From Acidimangrovimonas sediminis (GTDB lineage Bacteria > Pseudomonadota > Alphaproteobacteria > Rhodobacterales > Rhodobacteraceae): 64,000 nucleotides of DNA. The stretch is taken from positions 248,001-312,000 of the forward strand of contig NZ_PHSN01000004.1 of assembly GCF_002871005.1 (NCBI RefSeq), read 5' to 3'. The translations under genes and the position numbers were made by a program. Every line of letters starts with the position of its first letter. Positions within the stretch are counted from its first letter, which is position 1. This document shows, in pieces, positions 15,871-26,543 of this stretch. The notes below the pieces were generated by a model. That model saw only the letters and a list, made by a program, of their open reading frames with translations, was not told the origin of the DNA and made no database searches.

Positions 15871-15911
15871 GGTATAATGATACCTATTTTGCAAGTTATT
15901 GAAATCAATAA
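15871..15911. promoter_or_regulatory. Two adjacent palindromes upstream of rplM
   Basis: GGTATAATGATACC (15871-15884) and TTATTGAAATCAATAA (15896-15911) are both perfect inverted repeats with 4-base centres, 26 bp apart centre to centre, in a short AT-rich island. The first contains a perfect TATAAT (15873-15878). They lie just before the rplM promoter and after sseB, so they could be operators or a terminator remnant. Confidence 0.5.
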
Positions 15912-15932
15912 ACTAATCAGAATTCATGTCTC

Positions 15933-15960
15933 TTGACTGGCGCGTCGGAATGGTTAGAAA
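15933..15960 (+). promoter_or_regulatory. Predicted rplM-rpsI promoter
   Basis: TTGACT (15933-15938) and TAGAAA (15955-15960) with a 16-bp spacer, about 55 bp before the rplM start and just behind an AT-rich stretch that could act as an UP element. Confidence 0.55.
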
Positions 15961-16023
15961 CCGCCCATCTGACGCGGGCCCGTGAAAAGGGGTTCGCAAA
16001 CCCTTCACTGAATAGGGCCGACC

Positions 16024-16488
16024 ATGAAAACCTTTACCGCGACTCCGGCGGATATCGAGAAGAAATGGATCCTGATCGACGCCGAGGGCATCGTTCTGGG
16101 CCGTCTCGCCTCGATCGTCGCCATGCGCCTGCGCGGCAAGCACAAGGCGTCGTTCACCCCCCACATGGACATGGGTGACAACGTCATCGTCATCAACGCG
16201 GACAAGATCCAGATGACGGGCAAGAAGCGCACCGACAAGAAATACTACTGGCACACCGGCCACCCGGGCGGGATCAAGAACCGCACCGCCGAGCAGATCC
16301 TCGACGGCGCGCATCCCGAGCGCGTGGTGACGCTGGCCGTCAAGCGCATGCTGCCGGGCGGCAAGCTGAGCCGTCAGCAGATGACCAACCTGCGCGTCTA
16401 TGCGGGCGCCGAGCATCCCCACGAGGCCCAGCAGCCCGAAACGCTCGACCTCAAGCCGCTGAACCCGAAGAACACCCGGAGCGCGTAA
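16024..16488 (+). CDS. rplM: 50S ribosomal protein L13
   Basis: A 154-residue protein with the L13 signatures [24 protein letters not shown] and AVKRMLP. L13 is an early-assembly protein of the large subunit. Conserved pairing with rpsI, three bases downstream of its stop. A terminator-free gap and shared promoter indicate one transcript. Confidence 0.97.
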   Translation: MKTFTATPADIEKKWILIDAEGIVLGRLASIVAMRLRGKHKASFTPHMDMGDNVIVINADKIQMTGKKRTDKKYYWHTGHPGGIKNRTAEQILDGAHPERVVTLAVKRMLPGGKLSRQQMTNLRVYAGAEHPHEAQQPETLDLKPLNPKNTRSA

Positions 16489-16491
16489 ACC

Positions 16492-17004
16492 ATGGCCGAT
16501 GAAATCAAATCCCTCGACGCGCTGAAAGACGCCGTCTCGGTCGACGCGGATACCGTGGTCGCCACCGAAACCGACACCCCGCGTGAGCCGATGCGCGACG
16601 CGCAGGGCCGGGCCTATGCCACCGGCAAGCGCAAGGACGCCGTTGCGCGCGTCTGGATCAAGCCGGGCACCGGCAAGTTCCTGATCCGCGACCACAAGGG
16701 CGAGTACATCGACTACACCAAGTACTTCGCGCGCCCGGTGCTGCAGATGATCCTGCGCCAGCCGTTCCAGGTTGCGAACGTCGAGGGCCAGTTCGACGTG
16801 ATGGCGACCGTCGCGGGCGGTGGTCTCTCGGGGCAGGCCGGTGCGGTCAAGCACGGCATCTCGAAGGCGCTGCAGCTGTACGATCCCTCGCTGCGCAGCG
16901 CGCTGAAGGCCGCGGGCTTCCTGACCCGCGACAGCCGCGTCGTCGAGCGGAAGAAATACGGCAAGGCGAAAGCCCGCCGCAGCTTCCAGTTCTCGAAGCG
17001 CTGA
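16492..17004 (+). CDS. rpsI: 30S ribosomal protein S9
   Basis: A 170-residue S9 with the expected C-terminal half ([35 protein letters not shown], and the terminal basic [11 protein letters not shown] that reaches the P-site tRNA). About 40 extra acidic residues precede the conserved core, as usual for alphaproteobacterial S9. Confidence 0.97.
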   Translation: MADEIKSLDALKDAVSVDADTVVATETDTPREPMRDAQGRAYATGKRKDAVARVWIKPGTGKFLIRDHKGEYIDYTKYFARPVLQMILRQPFQVANVEGQFDVMATVAGGGLSGQAGAVKHGISKALQLYDPSLRSALKAAGFLTRDSRVVERKKYGKAKARRSFQFSKR

Positions 17005-17029
17005 TCCTTCACGGACAGGCAAGACATTC

Positions 17030-17057
17030 GAAGGGCCCGCCATCGTGCGGGCCCTTC
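17030..17057 (+). terminator. Terminator of rplM-rpsI
   Basis: An 11-bp perfect stem, GAAGGGCCCGC against GCGGGCCCTTC, with a 6-base loop, begins 25 bp after the rpsI stop. There is no long T-run. Confidence 0.7.
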
Positions 17058-17145
17058 GCCATGTCTGGAGCGATCTGCGGGGCGCACTTGCGATGGGATG
17101 CCGGATCGGCAGGGTGCCATTCAGTGCCACGGTTTCTACCCATCT

Positions 17146-17175
17146 ATATTACCCATAATCATTATTATGTAATAT
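17146..17175. promoter_or_regulatory. AT-rich hairpin between rpsI and cbbR
   Basis: ATATTA and CATAAT are mirrored by ATTATG and TAATAT around a CATT loop, with a 2-base CC bulge on one arm. It is an AT-only island in GC-rich DNA, about 100 bp beyond the 3' end of cbbR on the minus strand. Role unknown; it may end cbbR transcription or be a protein-binding dyad. Confidence 0.5.
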
Positions 17176-17274
17176 CAGGATCAATACTGGTGTGGCTGGA
17201 CGGTTTTTTGCGTCTCACGTCCCGCAAATCCCTGACCGCACGCCCATTTCCCCATGAGCGCGGCCTGAGCGCCC

Positions 17275-18210
17275 CTAGGATGCGGAAGTCCCGGGAAGAA
17301 AACCGCCCCGCAGCGCGACGATCGCCTGATGCACGCGTTCCGCCGCCGGCCCCAGCGGCGCATCGTCGGGCCACACCAGGAACCACTGCCTGAGGATCGG
17401 CAGCCCCGGCGCGTTCAGCTGCACCAGGCGCCCGAAGCGCAGCTCGTCCATCACCGTGTGCAGCGACAGGAACGCGATGCCGAGGCCCGCGATGACCGCC
17501 TGCTTGATCGTCTCGTTCGTGCCCATCTCCACCATCTCGACGATCTGGCCTTCGCCGATCCGGTCCAGGTAGCGCGCCATCAGGATCCGCGTGCCCGAGC
17601 CATCCTCGCGCGCAAGGAAGGTTTCGGACATGAGCGCCTCGGCCGCGACCGTGGGTTTGCCCGCCAGCGGATGGTCTGGCGCGGCGACGATGCCGTGCGG
17701 ATGCGACCCCAGGGGTTCTGCCACCACCACCGGGTGCCGCGGTGGACGCCCCATGATCGCCATGTCGACGGCGCCGCGCTCCAGATCCGCGATCACCTCG
17801 GTGCGGTTGCCGACGCGCAGGACAATCTCGATCCCCGGCAGCGATTCCTTCAGTCGCTTGACCAGAGACGGCGCGAAATACTTGCCGGTCGAGACGACGC
17901 CCAGCGTCACGCGGCCCGCGTGCCCGTCGGACAGCGCCCGGACCTGCGACAATCCCTGCGACAAAACCGCCTCGATCCGCTCCGCCGCGCGCAGTAGCGC
18001 CTGGCCCTCGGCGGTAAGCTGGGAGCCGGCGGAATCCGTCGCGCGATGAAGCAATGTTGCTTCAACAATGCCCTCCAAACCCTTGATCTGGCTATGAACT
18101 GCCGGTGGCGTCAGGCGCAGGCTCTCGGCCGCCGCGGTGATCGAGCCGGTGCGCGCGACGGCGTACAGCGCGCGCAGTTGCTTGAGCGTGATGGCGTCCA
18201 GACCGCGCAT
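17275..18210 (-). CDS. cbbR: LysR-type activator of the Calvin cycle operon
   Basis: The 311-residue protein has an N-terminal LysR helix-turn-helix (LKQLRALYAVARTGSITAAAESLRLTPPAVHSQIKGLE, about 8-45) and an effector domain starting RVTLGVVSTGKYFAPSL. CbbR proteins sense RuBP or other Calvin-cycle metabolites and activate cbb genes. Divergent orientation from cbbF with a 98-bp shared region is the classic arrangement. The start codon lies inside the ATTCA-N7-TGAAT dyad proposed as its own operator. Confidence 0.92.
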   Translation of the reverse strand: MRGLDAITLKQLRALYAVARTGSITAAAESLRLTPPAVHSQIKGLEGIVEATLLHRATDSAGSQLTAEGQALLRAAERIEAVLSQGLSQVRALSDGHAGRVTLGVVSTGKYFAPSLVKRLKESLPGIEIVLRVGNRTEVIADLERGAVDMAIMGRPPRHPVVVAEPLGSHPHGIVAAPDHPLAGKPTVAAEALMSETFLAREDGSGTRILMARYLDRIGEGQIVEMVEMGTNETIKQAVIAGLGIAFLSLHTVMDELRFGRLVQLNAPGLPILRQWFLVWPDDAPLGPAAERVHQAIVALRGGFLPGTSAS

Positions 18211-18225
18211 TCAATTTTCCTGAAT
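18209..18225. promoter_or_regulatory. Probable CbbR operator
   Basis: ATTCA-N7-TGAAT is a perfect dyad containing the T-N11-A core expected for LysR-type regulators, at the boundary between cbbR and cbbF. A second small dyad, GCAT-GAA-ATGC (18248-18258), lies closer to cbbF. The main dyad overlaps the cbbR start codon, so CbbR binding would also affect its own expression. Confidence 0.6.
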
Positions 18226-18308
18226 GACAAGACAGTCCTTTTAAATGGCATGAAATGCGTCTTCTCGCAACGATGACCCGGACGACGCCATCCGTGGGAG
18301 GAGAACCG

Positions 18309-19316
18309 ATGTTGGCGAAGGATCGCGTGCTGCGGGCGCCCGACGCGCCCCCGGCGCTGGAGGAAATCGTCGACCGGCTGGCCCGGGTCGGGATCCGCCT
18401 GGCACGGATGATCGCCCGCGGCGGGATCGAGCATCATCTGGGCGCCTCCGCCGGCACCAATACCGATGGCGATGCGCAGAAGGCGCTCGACCTGATCGCG
18501 GACGAGGCCTTCATGGCCGCGCTGCAGGACACTGCCGTGCGGTTCTACGCGTCAGAGGAACAGGACACGGTGGCCACGCTGAACCCCGCGGGCACGCTGG
18601 CGCTGGCGATCGACCCGCTGGACGGATCGTCCAACATCGACGTCAACGTCTCGATCGGCACGATCTTCTCGATCTACGCCGCGGCGGACACACCCGAGGG
18701 GAGCTTTCTGCGGCCGGCGGAGGAGCAGATCGCGGCCGGATACATCATCTACGGGCCGCAGTGCTGCCTGATGGTGACATTCGGAAACGGCACCCGGAAA
18801 TACGTGCTGGACCCGGACACACAGGCTTTCGCCCTTGTGAACAACAACGTGCAAGTACCTGTGAAATCGACGGAATACGCGATTAATGCCTCGAACTACC
18901 GGCACTGGCCGCAGCCCATCCGTGCCTATATCGACGATTGCGTCGCCGGGCTCGACGGGGTGCATGCGCGCAATTTCAACATGCGCTGGATCGCCTCGCT
19001 GGTGGCCGAGACCCACCGCATCCTGACCCGTGGCGGGATCTTCCTGTATCCCGCGGATGCGCGGAAAGGATACGAACGCGGGCGCCTGCGGATCGTCTAC
19101 GAATGTGCGCCGATTGCCATGCTGGTGACGCAAGCCGGCGGGGCGGCGACCGACGGGGCCGACCCGATCCTGGGGCAGGCGGCCCCTGCCCTGCACGCCC
19201 GCACGCCCTTTGTCTTCGGCAGCGCCGAAAAAGTGGCCCGCGTCGCCGCCTATCACGACCTGCCAGATCACGAGACCTCGGCGCTGTTCGGCAGCCGCGG
19301 CCTGTTCCGGAGCTGA
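18309..19316 (+). CDS. cbbF: Fructose-1,6-bisphosphatase class I
   Basis: A 335-residue class I enzyme. The metal and phosphate-binding core [25 protein letters not shown] (given here in part; about residues 98-120) is intact, as are [12 protein letters not shown] and [15 protein letters not shown]. It converts fructose 1,6-bisphosphate to fructose 6-phosphate in RuBP regeneration; some Calvin-cycle versions also act on sedoheptulose bisphosphate. The ATG at 18309 follows GGGAGGAGAACCG. First gene of the cbb operon. Confidence 0.95.
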   Translation: MLAKDRVLRAPDAPPALEEIVDRLARVGIRLARMIARGGIEHHLGASAGTNTDGDAQKALDLIADEAFMAALQDTAVRFYASEEQDTVATLNPAGTLALAIDPLDGSSNIDVNVSIGTIFSIYAAADTPEGSFLRPAEEQIAAGYIIYGPQCCLMVTFGNGTRKYVLDPDTQAFALVNNNVQVPVKSTEYAINASNYRHWPQPIRAYIDDCVAGLDGVHARNFNMRWIASLVAETHRILTRGGIFLYPADARKGYERGRLRIVYECAPIAMLVTQAGGAATDGADPILGQAAPALHARTPFVFGSAEKVARVAAYHDLPDHETSALFGSRGLFRS

Positions 19317-19323
19317 CCCCGCC

Positions 19324-20196
19324 ATGAGCAAGAAGCACCCGATCATCTCGGTCACCGGATCCTCCGGCGCAGGCACCTCGACCGTGAAGTCGACCTTCGA
19401 CCAGATCTTTCGCCGCGAGGGCATCTCGGCCGTGTCGATCGAGGGCGACGCCTTCCACCGCTATGATCGCGCCGCGATGAAGGCCGAATTGCAAAGTCGC
19501 ATCGACGCCGGCGACGCGACGTTTTCGCATTTCTCATATGAAGCCAATGAACTCAGGGCGTTGGAGCGCGTCTTTCATGAATATGGCGAAACCGGCAAGG
19601 GCCGCACGCGGCACTATGTGCACGACGACGCCGAGGCGGTACGCTATGGCGCCGATCCCGGCACCTTCACCGACTGGGCACCATTCGAGGACGGGTCGAA
19701 CCTCTTGTTCTACGAGGGGCTGCACGGCGCGGTGGTGAACGACCAGGTGAACATCGCGGCGCTGGCCGATCTGAAGATCGGCGTGGTGCCGGTGATCAAC
19801 CTCGAATGGATCCAGAAGATCCACCGCGACCGCGCAAGCCGCGGCTACACGACCGAGGCGGTGACCGACGTCATCCTGCGCCGCATGCATGCCTACGTGC
19901 ATTGCATCACGCCGCAATTCACCCAGACCGACATCAACTTCCAGCGCGTCCCGGTGGTCGACACCTCGAACCCGTTCATCGCGCGCTGGATCCCGACGGC
20001 GGATGAAAGCCTTGTGGTGATCCGCTTCCGCAATCCGCGCGGCATCGATTTTCCATACCTGACCTCGATGATCCAGAACAGCTGGATGAGCCGCGCAAAT
20101 TCGATCGTGATCCCGGGCGGCAAGCTCGACCTCGCGATGCAACTGATCCTGACACCGCTGATCGAACGGCTGATCCGCGACGCAAAACGCGTCTGA
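19324..20196 (+). CDS. cbbP: Phosphoribulokinase
   Basis: A 290-residue class I (bacterial, octameric-type) phosphoribulokinase with P-loop GSSGAGTST (about 12-20), SIEGDAFHRYDR and FYEGLHGAVV. It phosphorylates ribulose 5-phosphate to RuBP, the RuBisCO substrate. The thioredoxin-regulated cysteine pair of the plant and cyanobacterial enzyme is absent, as in other bacteria of this type, where NADH is the usual allosteric activator. Seven bases separate it from cbbF. Confidence 0.97.
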   Translation: MSKKHPIISVTGSSGAGTSTVKSTFDQIFRREGISAVSIEGDAFHRYDRAAMKAELQSRIDAGDATFSHFSYEANELRALERVFHEYGETGKGRTRHYVHDDAEAVRYGADPGTFTDWAPFEDGSNLLFYEGLHGAVVNDQVNIAALADLKIGVVPVINLEWIQKIHRDRASRGYTTEAVTDVILRRMHAYVHCITPQFTQTDINFQRVPVVDTSNPFIARWIPTADESLVVIRFRNPRGIDFPYLTSMIQNSWMSRANSIVIPGGKLDLAMQLILTPLIERLIRDAKRV

Positions 20197-20227
20197 GCCC
20201 CCTGCCCCGACTTGAGGAGTATTCCGC

Positions 20228-21307
20228 ATGGCACTGATAACGTTACGGCAATTGCTGGACCACGCGGCCGAACGCGGCTATGGCGTGCCGGCCTTCAACG
20301 TCAATAACATGGAACAGGGCCTGGCGATCCTGCGGGCGGCCGCGGCCTGCGACGCGCCGGTGATCCTACAGGCCAGCCGCGGTGCGCGCAGCTATGCCGG
20401 CGACATCATGCTGCGCCGCATTGTCGAGGCGCTGGCCGAGATGTTCCCCAGAATCCCGATATGCCTGCACCAGGACCACGGCAACAACGGCGCGACCTGC
20501 CTGTCGGCGATCCGCCACGGCTTTACCTCGGTGATGATGGACGGCTCGCTCCGCGAGGACATGAAGACCCCCGCGGACTGGGATTACAACGTCACCGTCA
20601 CCCGCCGGGTCGCCGAGATGGCGCATTGGGTGGGCGCCTCGGTCGAAGGGGAGCTGGGCGTTCTGGGTAGCCTCGAGACCGGCGAGGCGGCGGCCGAGGA
20701 CGGCTCGGGCGCCGAGGGCAAGCTGTCGCGCGCGCAGCTTCTGACCGATCCGGACGAGGCGCGCGACTTCGTGGCGCTGACCCGGGTCGATGCGCTGGCG
20801 ATCGCCTGCGGCACCTCGCACGGCGCCTATAAGTTCAGTGCGCGGCCCACCGGAGAGACCCTCGCGATCCGCCGGATCGAGGAGATCCACGCGACGATCC
20901 CCGACGTGCACCTGGTGATGCACGGCTCTTCCTCGGTGCCGCAGCATCTGCAGGACATGATCAACGATTTCGGCGGCGAGATGCCGCAGACCTGGGGTGT
21001 CCCGGTCGAGGAGATCGAACGCGGCATCCGCTCGGGCGTGCGCAAGGTCAACATCGATACCGATTGCCGCATGGCGATGACCGCGCGAATGCGCCGGGTC
21101 GCGCGGGAGGCGCCGCGTGAATTCGACCCCCGCAAGTTCCTGATCCCCGCGATGGAAGAGCTGGAGACGCTGTGCCGTGACCGGTTCGAGAGGTTCGGAG
21201 CCGCCGGCAATGCCGCGCGGATCGACGTGATCGCGATGGACGACATGGCCCGGCGCTACGCCGCCGGCACCCTCGACCCGGCGCATTCCGCCGCCCGGGC
21301 CGCCTGA
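20228..21307 (+). CDS. cbbA: Fructose-bisphosphate aldolase class II (Calvin cycle type)
   Basis: A 359-residue class II, zinc-dependent aldolase of the CbbA subtype. Visible signatures are [10 protein letters not shown], the catalytic and zinc region [29 protein letters not shown], and VMHGSSSVP with a zinc-ligand histidine, then [10 protein letters not shown]. It joins or cleaves fructose 1,6-bisphosphate and the sedoheptulose analogue in the cytoplasm. A TTGAGGAGTATTCCGC lead places the start. Confidence 0.96.
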   Translation: MALITLRQLLDHAAERGYGVPAFNVNNMEQGLAILRAAAACDAPVILQASRGARSYAGDIMLRRIVEALAEMFPRIPICLHQDHGNNGATCLSAIRHGFTSVMMDGSLREDMKTPADWDYNVTVTRRVAEMAHWVGASVEGELGVLGSLETGEAAAEDGSGAEGKLSRAQLLTDPDEARDFVALTRVDALAIACGTSHGAYKFSARPTGETLAIRRIEEIHATIPDVHLVMHGSSSVPQHLQDMINDFGGEMPQTWGVPVEEIERGIRSGVRKVNIDTDCRMAMTARMRRVAREAPREFDPRKFLIPAMEELETLCRDRFERFGAAGNAARIDVIAMDDMARRYAAGTLDPAHSAARAA

Positions 21308-22825
<1,518 letters not shown>

Positions 22826-22836
22826 GGGAGACGATC

Positions 22837-23226
22837 ATGCGTATCACCCAGGGCTGCTTTTCCTTCCTGCCCGACCTGACGGACGACCAGATCAGCGCCC
22901 AGGTCGGCTATTGCCTGGAGAACGGCTGGGCCGTCGGCATCGAATACACCGACGAGCCCCACCCGAGGAACACCTATTGGGAGATGTGGGGTCACCCGAT
23001 GTTCGACCTGCGCGACCCCAAGGGCGTGATGATGGAGCTTGCGGAATGCCGCAAGGCCAACCCGGGGATGTATATCCGGATCAATGCCTTCGATGACACG
23101 CGTAACGTGGAATCCATGACGCTGTCATTCCTTGTCCAGCGGCCCGAGGTGGAGCCCGCGATCCGCATGGTGCGGACCGAGGTGGACGGCCGGGCGATGC
23201 GCTACAGCCACGAGGTGATGCGCTGA
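22837..23226 (+). CDS. cbbS: RuBisCO small subunit, red type
   Basis: A 129-residue small subunit beginning MRITQGCFSFLPDLTDDQI and containing YTDEPHPRNTYWEMWGHPMFD. Red-type small subunits have a C-terminal extension that forms a beta-barrel at the holoenzyme centre; the segment after MSFLVQRPEVEP (SLTLS-type end) matches that extension. Start preceded by AAGGGAGACGATC. Confidence 0.97.
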   Translation: MRITQGCFSFLPDLTDDQISAQVGYCLENGWAVGIEYTDEPHPRNTYWEMWGHPMFDLRDPKGVMMELAECRKANPGMYIRINAFDDTRNVESMTLSFLVQRPEVEPAIRMVRTEVDGRAMRYSHEVMR

Positions 23227-23241
23227 GGCCGGGCCGGGTTT

Positions 23242-23263
23242 GCGTATTTGGAGAACAATGAAA
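23242..23263. repeat. Interspersed element, GCGTATTTG family, copy A
   Basis: This 22-bp stretch between cbbS and cbbX matches the left arm of the palindrome at 49338-49359 at 20 of 22 positions, and shares the GTATTT and ATGAA cores with 40815-40836. It lies in the 60-bp gap ahead of the cbbX ribosome-binding site. Confidence 0.6.
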
Positions 23264-23286
23264 GTTGCATCCGAGGGAGGGTCGCG

Positions 23287-24282
23287 ATGAACGCCGGGAC
23301 GGAGACGGCCGAGATGGAGACGGCCGAGATGGAGAAGGCCGGGGTCGAGACAGTCGGGGCGGAGGTGGCGGAGAGGCCTGCCTCCGTCGACCTGCGGGAG
23401 GAATACGAATGCTCGGGCGTGCGTGAGGTGCTCGAGGATCTGGACCGGGAGCTGATCGGCCTGACCCCGGTGAAGGACCGGATCCGCGAGACGGCGGCGC
23501 TTCTGCTGGTAGAGCGGGCACGCGCAACGCTGGGGCTGGGCCATGAGACGCCGACGCTGCACATGAGCTTTACCGGCAATCCGGGCACCGGCAAGACCAC
23601 GGTGGCGCTGAAGATGGCGGGGTTGCTCAAGCGGCTGGGCTATGTGCGCAAGGGGCACCTTGTCAGCGTCACGCGCGACGACCTCGTGGGCCAGTACATC
23701 GGCCATACCGCGCCGAAGACCCGCGAGGTGCTCAAGCGCGCCATGGGGGGTGTGCTGTTCATCGACGAGGCCTATTACCTCTACCGTCCAGACAACGAGC
23801 GCGACTACGGCCAGGAGGCAATCGAGATCCTGTTGCAGGTGATGGAGAACAACCGTGACGACCTCGTGGTGATCCTTGCGGGATATGCCGACCGGATGGA
23901 GCATTTCTTCAATTCCAACCCCGGGTTCCGCAGCCGGATCGCGCATCACATCGAGTTCCCGGATTACAGCGACGACGAGCTTATGGCGATCGCTCGGCAC
24001 ATGATGGCCGGGCAGTCCTACACCCTGAGCCCGCGCGCCGAGGCGGCACTGGCCGAGTACATCCGCCTGCGCCGGGCGCAGCCGCATTTCGCCAACGCAC
24101 GCTCGATCCGGAACGCCTTCGACCGGGCGCGGCTGCGGCAGGCGAACCGGCTTTTCGAAACCGCCACGGGCGCGCTGGACGCCGCCCGGCTTTCGCTGAT
24201 AGACGAAGGCGACATCCGGGCCAGCCGCGTGTTTCGTGGCGGGCTCGACAGCGAAGTGGCACGCCGGGAGACCAAGCGATGA
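23287..24282 (+). CDS. cbbX: Red-type RuBisCO activase
   Basis: A 331-residue AAA+ ATPase: Walker [10 protein letters not shown], pore-loop region [18 protein letters not shown], Walker [24 protein letters not shown] (shown in part), and the sensor/arginine segment [14 protein letters not shown]. CbbX hexamers, activated by RuBP, pull the large-subunit C-terminal tail to release inhibitory sugar phosphates. The start at 23287 follows GAGGGAGGGTCGCG. The first about 30 residues are a five-residue repeat not needed for the core fold. Ends in an ATGA overlap with cbbE. Confidence 0.96.
   Translation: MNAGTETAEMETAEMEKAGVETVGAEVAERPASVDLREEYECSGVREVLEDLDRELIGLTPVKDRIRETAALLLVERARATLGLGHETPTLHMSFTGNPGTGKTTVALKMAGLLKRLGYVRKGHLVSVTRDDLVGQYIGHTAPKTREVLKRAMGGVLFIDEAYYLYRPDNERDYGQEAIEILLQVMENNRDDLVVILAGYADRMEHFFNSNPGFRSRIAHHIEFPDYSDDELMAIARHMMAGQSYTLSPRAEAALAEYIRLRRAQPHFANARSIRNAFDRARLRQANRLFETATGALDAARLSLIDEGDIRASRVFRGGLDSEVARRETKR
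23293..23367 (+). repeat. Five 15-bp units inside the cbbX coding start
   Basis: Units beginning at 23293, 23308, 23323, 23338 and 23353 follow the pattern GCCGAGATGGAGACG, encoding [25 protein letters not shown]. The middle copies are almost identical, so the acidic N-terminal tail of CbbX looks like a coding minisatellite able to change length without breaking frame. Confidence 0.8.
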
Positions 24283-24983
24283 CGTTCGACCGTTCCATCA
24301 AGATCGCCCCGTCGATCCTGTCCGCGGATTTCGCCAATTTCGGTGCCGAGATCCGCGCGGTCGAGGATCAGGGTGCCGACTGGGTTCATGTCGACGTGAT
24401 GGACGGGCATTTCGTACCCAACCTGACCTTCGGCCCGCCCGCGGTGAAGGCCTTTCGTCCGCATGTGAAGACTTTCATGGACGTCCACCTGATGATCGCC
24501 CCGGTCGATCCCTATATCGAGGCCTATGCCGAGGCAGGGGCCGACATGATCTCGGCCCATGTCGAGGCCGGGCCGCATATCCACCGCACGCTGCAGGCGA
24601 TCCGCGCGCAGGGGGTGAAGGCGGGCGTCGTGCTGAACCCCGGCACGCCGGCCGAGGCGGTGACGGATCTTCTCGACCTCGTCGACATGGTGCTGGTGAT
24701 GACGGTCAACCCCGGCTTCGGCGGACAGAAGTTCATCCACTCCGGCGTCACCAAGACAGCCAAGATCCGCCAGATGATCGGCGATCGCCCGATCCACATC
24801 CAGATCGACGGCGGCATCACGCCCGAGACGGCGCCGCTGGTGGCCGCCGCCGGCGCCGACGTCCTTGTCGCGGGCTCTGCGGTGTTCAAGGGCGGGTCGG
24901 TCGACACGCCCGAGGTCTACGGCCGGAACATGCGCGCGATCCGCGAGGCGGCCGCGGCCGCGGCACGTTCTGCCGCCGCCTGA
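24279..24983 (+). CDS. cbbE: Ribulose-phosphate 3-epimerase
   Basis: A 234-residue TIM-barrel enzyme with [42 protein letters not shown] and IDGGI, all hallmark motifs carrying the metal-ligand His and Asp residues. It interconverts xylulose 5-phosphate and ribulose 5-phosphate, feeding phosphoribulokinase. Start overlaps the cbbX stop, so it belongs to the cbb operon. Equivalent to rpe elsewhere. Confidence 0.96.
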   Translation: MTFDRSIKIAPSILSADFANFGAEIRAVEDQGADWVHVDVMDGHFVPNLTFGPPAVKAFRPHVKTFMDVHLMIAPVDPYIEAYAEAGADMISAHVEAGPHIHRTLQAIRAQGVKAGVVLNPGTPAEAVTDLLDLVDMVLVMTVNPGFGGQKFIHSGVTKTAKIRQMIGDRPIHIQIDGGITPETAPLVAAAGADVLVAGSAVFKGGSVDTPEVYGRNMRAIREAAAAAARSAAA

Positions 24984-25051
24984 CCTCTGCCTTGCATCCC
25001 GGGGGCCTGCGGGGGCATCCTCGGGGCGGGACACCATCCTGGAGGCGGGAG

Positions 25052-25978
25052 ATGCAGATCACGCGCAGGAAGATTCTGGCCGGGGCGGCCGCGGCCGCCC
25101 TGCCCTTCGGCGCGCCGTTCCCGGCCGTCGCAGGCCAGACGGATCTGACGGGCCTGACCCTCGGCGCCGCGCGGATCGACACGCTCAGCGATGGCCACCT
25201 TGTCCTGAACCGTGATTTCGTCATGGCCGATGAACCGCACCCCGAGGCGGACAACTTCATGGCGCAACATGGCGTTCCGGAAGGGAATTTCACCCCGGGG
25301 TGCACGCTTGCGCTGCTGCGCGACGGGCCGCGGACCGTGTTGTTCGATGCCGGGTCCGGCCCCGGGTTTCAGCCGACGGCGGGCAAGCTTCAGGCCGCGC
25401 TCGACCGGCTGGGCGTGGCGCGGACCGGGATCACCCATGTCGTCCTGACCCACGCCCATCCCGATCACCTCTGGGGCCTGATCGACGATTTCGATGAGCC
25501 CGCCTTTCCCGATGCACAGCTGATGATCGGGCGGGCCGAATTCGACTATTGGCGCGACCCCGCGACAATCGACACCATCGGGGCCGAGCGTCAGAACTTT
25601 GCCGCCGGCGCCCGGTCGCGCCTCGACCGGCTGGCCGATCGCTTCACACTGATCGAGCCGGGGGACGAGCCCCTTCCCGGCGTCGAGGCGATGGCGACCC
25701 ATGGCCATACGCCGGGGCACCTGTCCTACATCGTCCATCGCGGCGACGGCGTGGTGATCACTGGCGACGCCCTTGCCAATGCCCACGTTGCCTTTGCCCG
25801 GCCCGACTGGCACTGGGGATCGGACCAGGATTGGGACGCCGCCGCAGGGACGCGGCGGGTCCTGCTCGACCGGCTGGCTGCGGATCGGCTGCGCCTGATC
25901 GGCTTTCACCTGCCCGGATCCGGGATCGGCCGGGCGGAAAGGCAGGGCGACGCCTACCGCTTCCTGCCCGAAACCTGA
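25052..25978 (+). CDS. Tat-exported metallo-beta-lactamase-fold hydrolase
   Basis: A 308-residue protein. The N-terminus MQITRRKILAGAAAAALPFG is a twin-arginine signal peptide, so it is folded before export to the periplasm. The metal motif is THAHPDH at about 132-138, followed by HGHTPGH, TGDAL and a C-terminal GFHLPG histidine, giving a complete dinuclear site. The substrate is not evident; quorum-quenching lactonase and arylsulfatase-like members of this fold are alternatives. It starts 68 bp after cbbE on the same strand. Confidence 0.82.
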   Translation: MQITRRKILAGAAAAALPFGAPFPAVAGQTDLTGLTLGAARIDTLSDGHLVLNRDFVMADEPHPEADNFMAQHGVPEGNFTPGCTLALLRDGPRTVLFDAGSGPGFQPTAGKLQAALDRLGVARTGITHVVLTHAHPDHLWGLIDDFDEPAFPDAQLMIGRAEFDYWRDPATIDTIGAERQNFAAGARSRLDRLADRFTLIEPGDEPLPGVEAMATHGHTPGHLSYIVHRGDGVVITGDALANAHVAFARPDWHWGSDQDWDAAAGTRRVLLDRLAADRLRLIGFHLPGSGIGRAERQGDAYRFLPET

Positions 25979-25985
25979 GGAGAGA

Positions 25986-26543
25986 ATGATGTCTGCGACA
26001 CCCCCGGTCTGCGATTTCGGCTGGAAGGCCCCGGGCTTCACCCTGCCCGCAACCGACGGCAGAACGCTGTCCTTCGACGATGTGAGAGGAGAGAAAGGCA
26101 CGCTGATCATGTTCATCTGCAACCACTGCCCCTATGTGCAGGCGGTGATGGACCGGATCGTGCGCGACGCCGCCGCGCTGCAGGCCCTCGGGATCGGGGT
26201 TGCCGCAATCTCGTCGAACGACACCCAAGCCTATCCGCAGGACGGTTTCGCCGCGATGGCGGCCGAGGCCGAGCGGCAGGGTTTCACCTTCCCGTACCTC
26301 TTCGACGAAAGCCAGGACGTGGCAAGGGCTTATGGCGCGGTCTGCACACCGGATTTCTTCGGCTTCGACGCCGATGGCGGGCTGCAATACCGCGGCCGGC
26401 TCGATGCCTCGCGCAAGCAGGCGGCCGCGCCCGACGTGCGCCGCGACCTCTACGACGCGATGCGCCAAGTTGCCGAAACCGGGCACGGCCCGGCAGAGCA
26501 GGTGCCGTCCATGGGCTGCTCGATCAAGTGGAGGGCGGCATGA
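25986..26543 (+). CDS. Thioredoxin-like (AhpC/TSA or redoxin) protein
   Basis: A 185-residue thioredoxin-fold protein with a CNHCPYV active site (Cys45 and Cys48) after the strand GTLIMFIC, and a cis-proline region VCTPDFF. No signal peptide, so cytoplasmic. Likely a thiol reductase or peroxidase-like protein. It begins seven bases after the Tat hydrolase and its stop overlaps the phosphatase start (ATGA), so these three form an operon, possibly an extension of cbb. A regulatory link to Calvin-cycle enzymes is only an inference. Confidence 0.8.
   Translation: MMSATPPVCDFGWKAPGFTLPATDGRTLSFDDVRGEKGTLIMFICNHCPYVQAVMDRIVRDAAALQALGIGVAAISSNDTQAYPQDGFAAMAAEAERQGFTFPYLFDESQDVARAYGAVCTPDFFGFDADGGLQYRGRLDASRKQAAAPDVRRDLYDAMRQVAETGHGPAEQVPSMGCSIKWRAA

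Noticed and set aside
15896-15911. TTATTGAAATCAATAA as an Fnr-type site
   Set aside because: It has TTG and CAA ends, but they are five bases too close together for the TTGAT-N4-ATCAA pattern.
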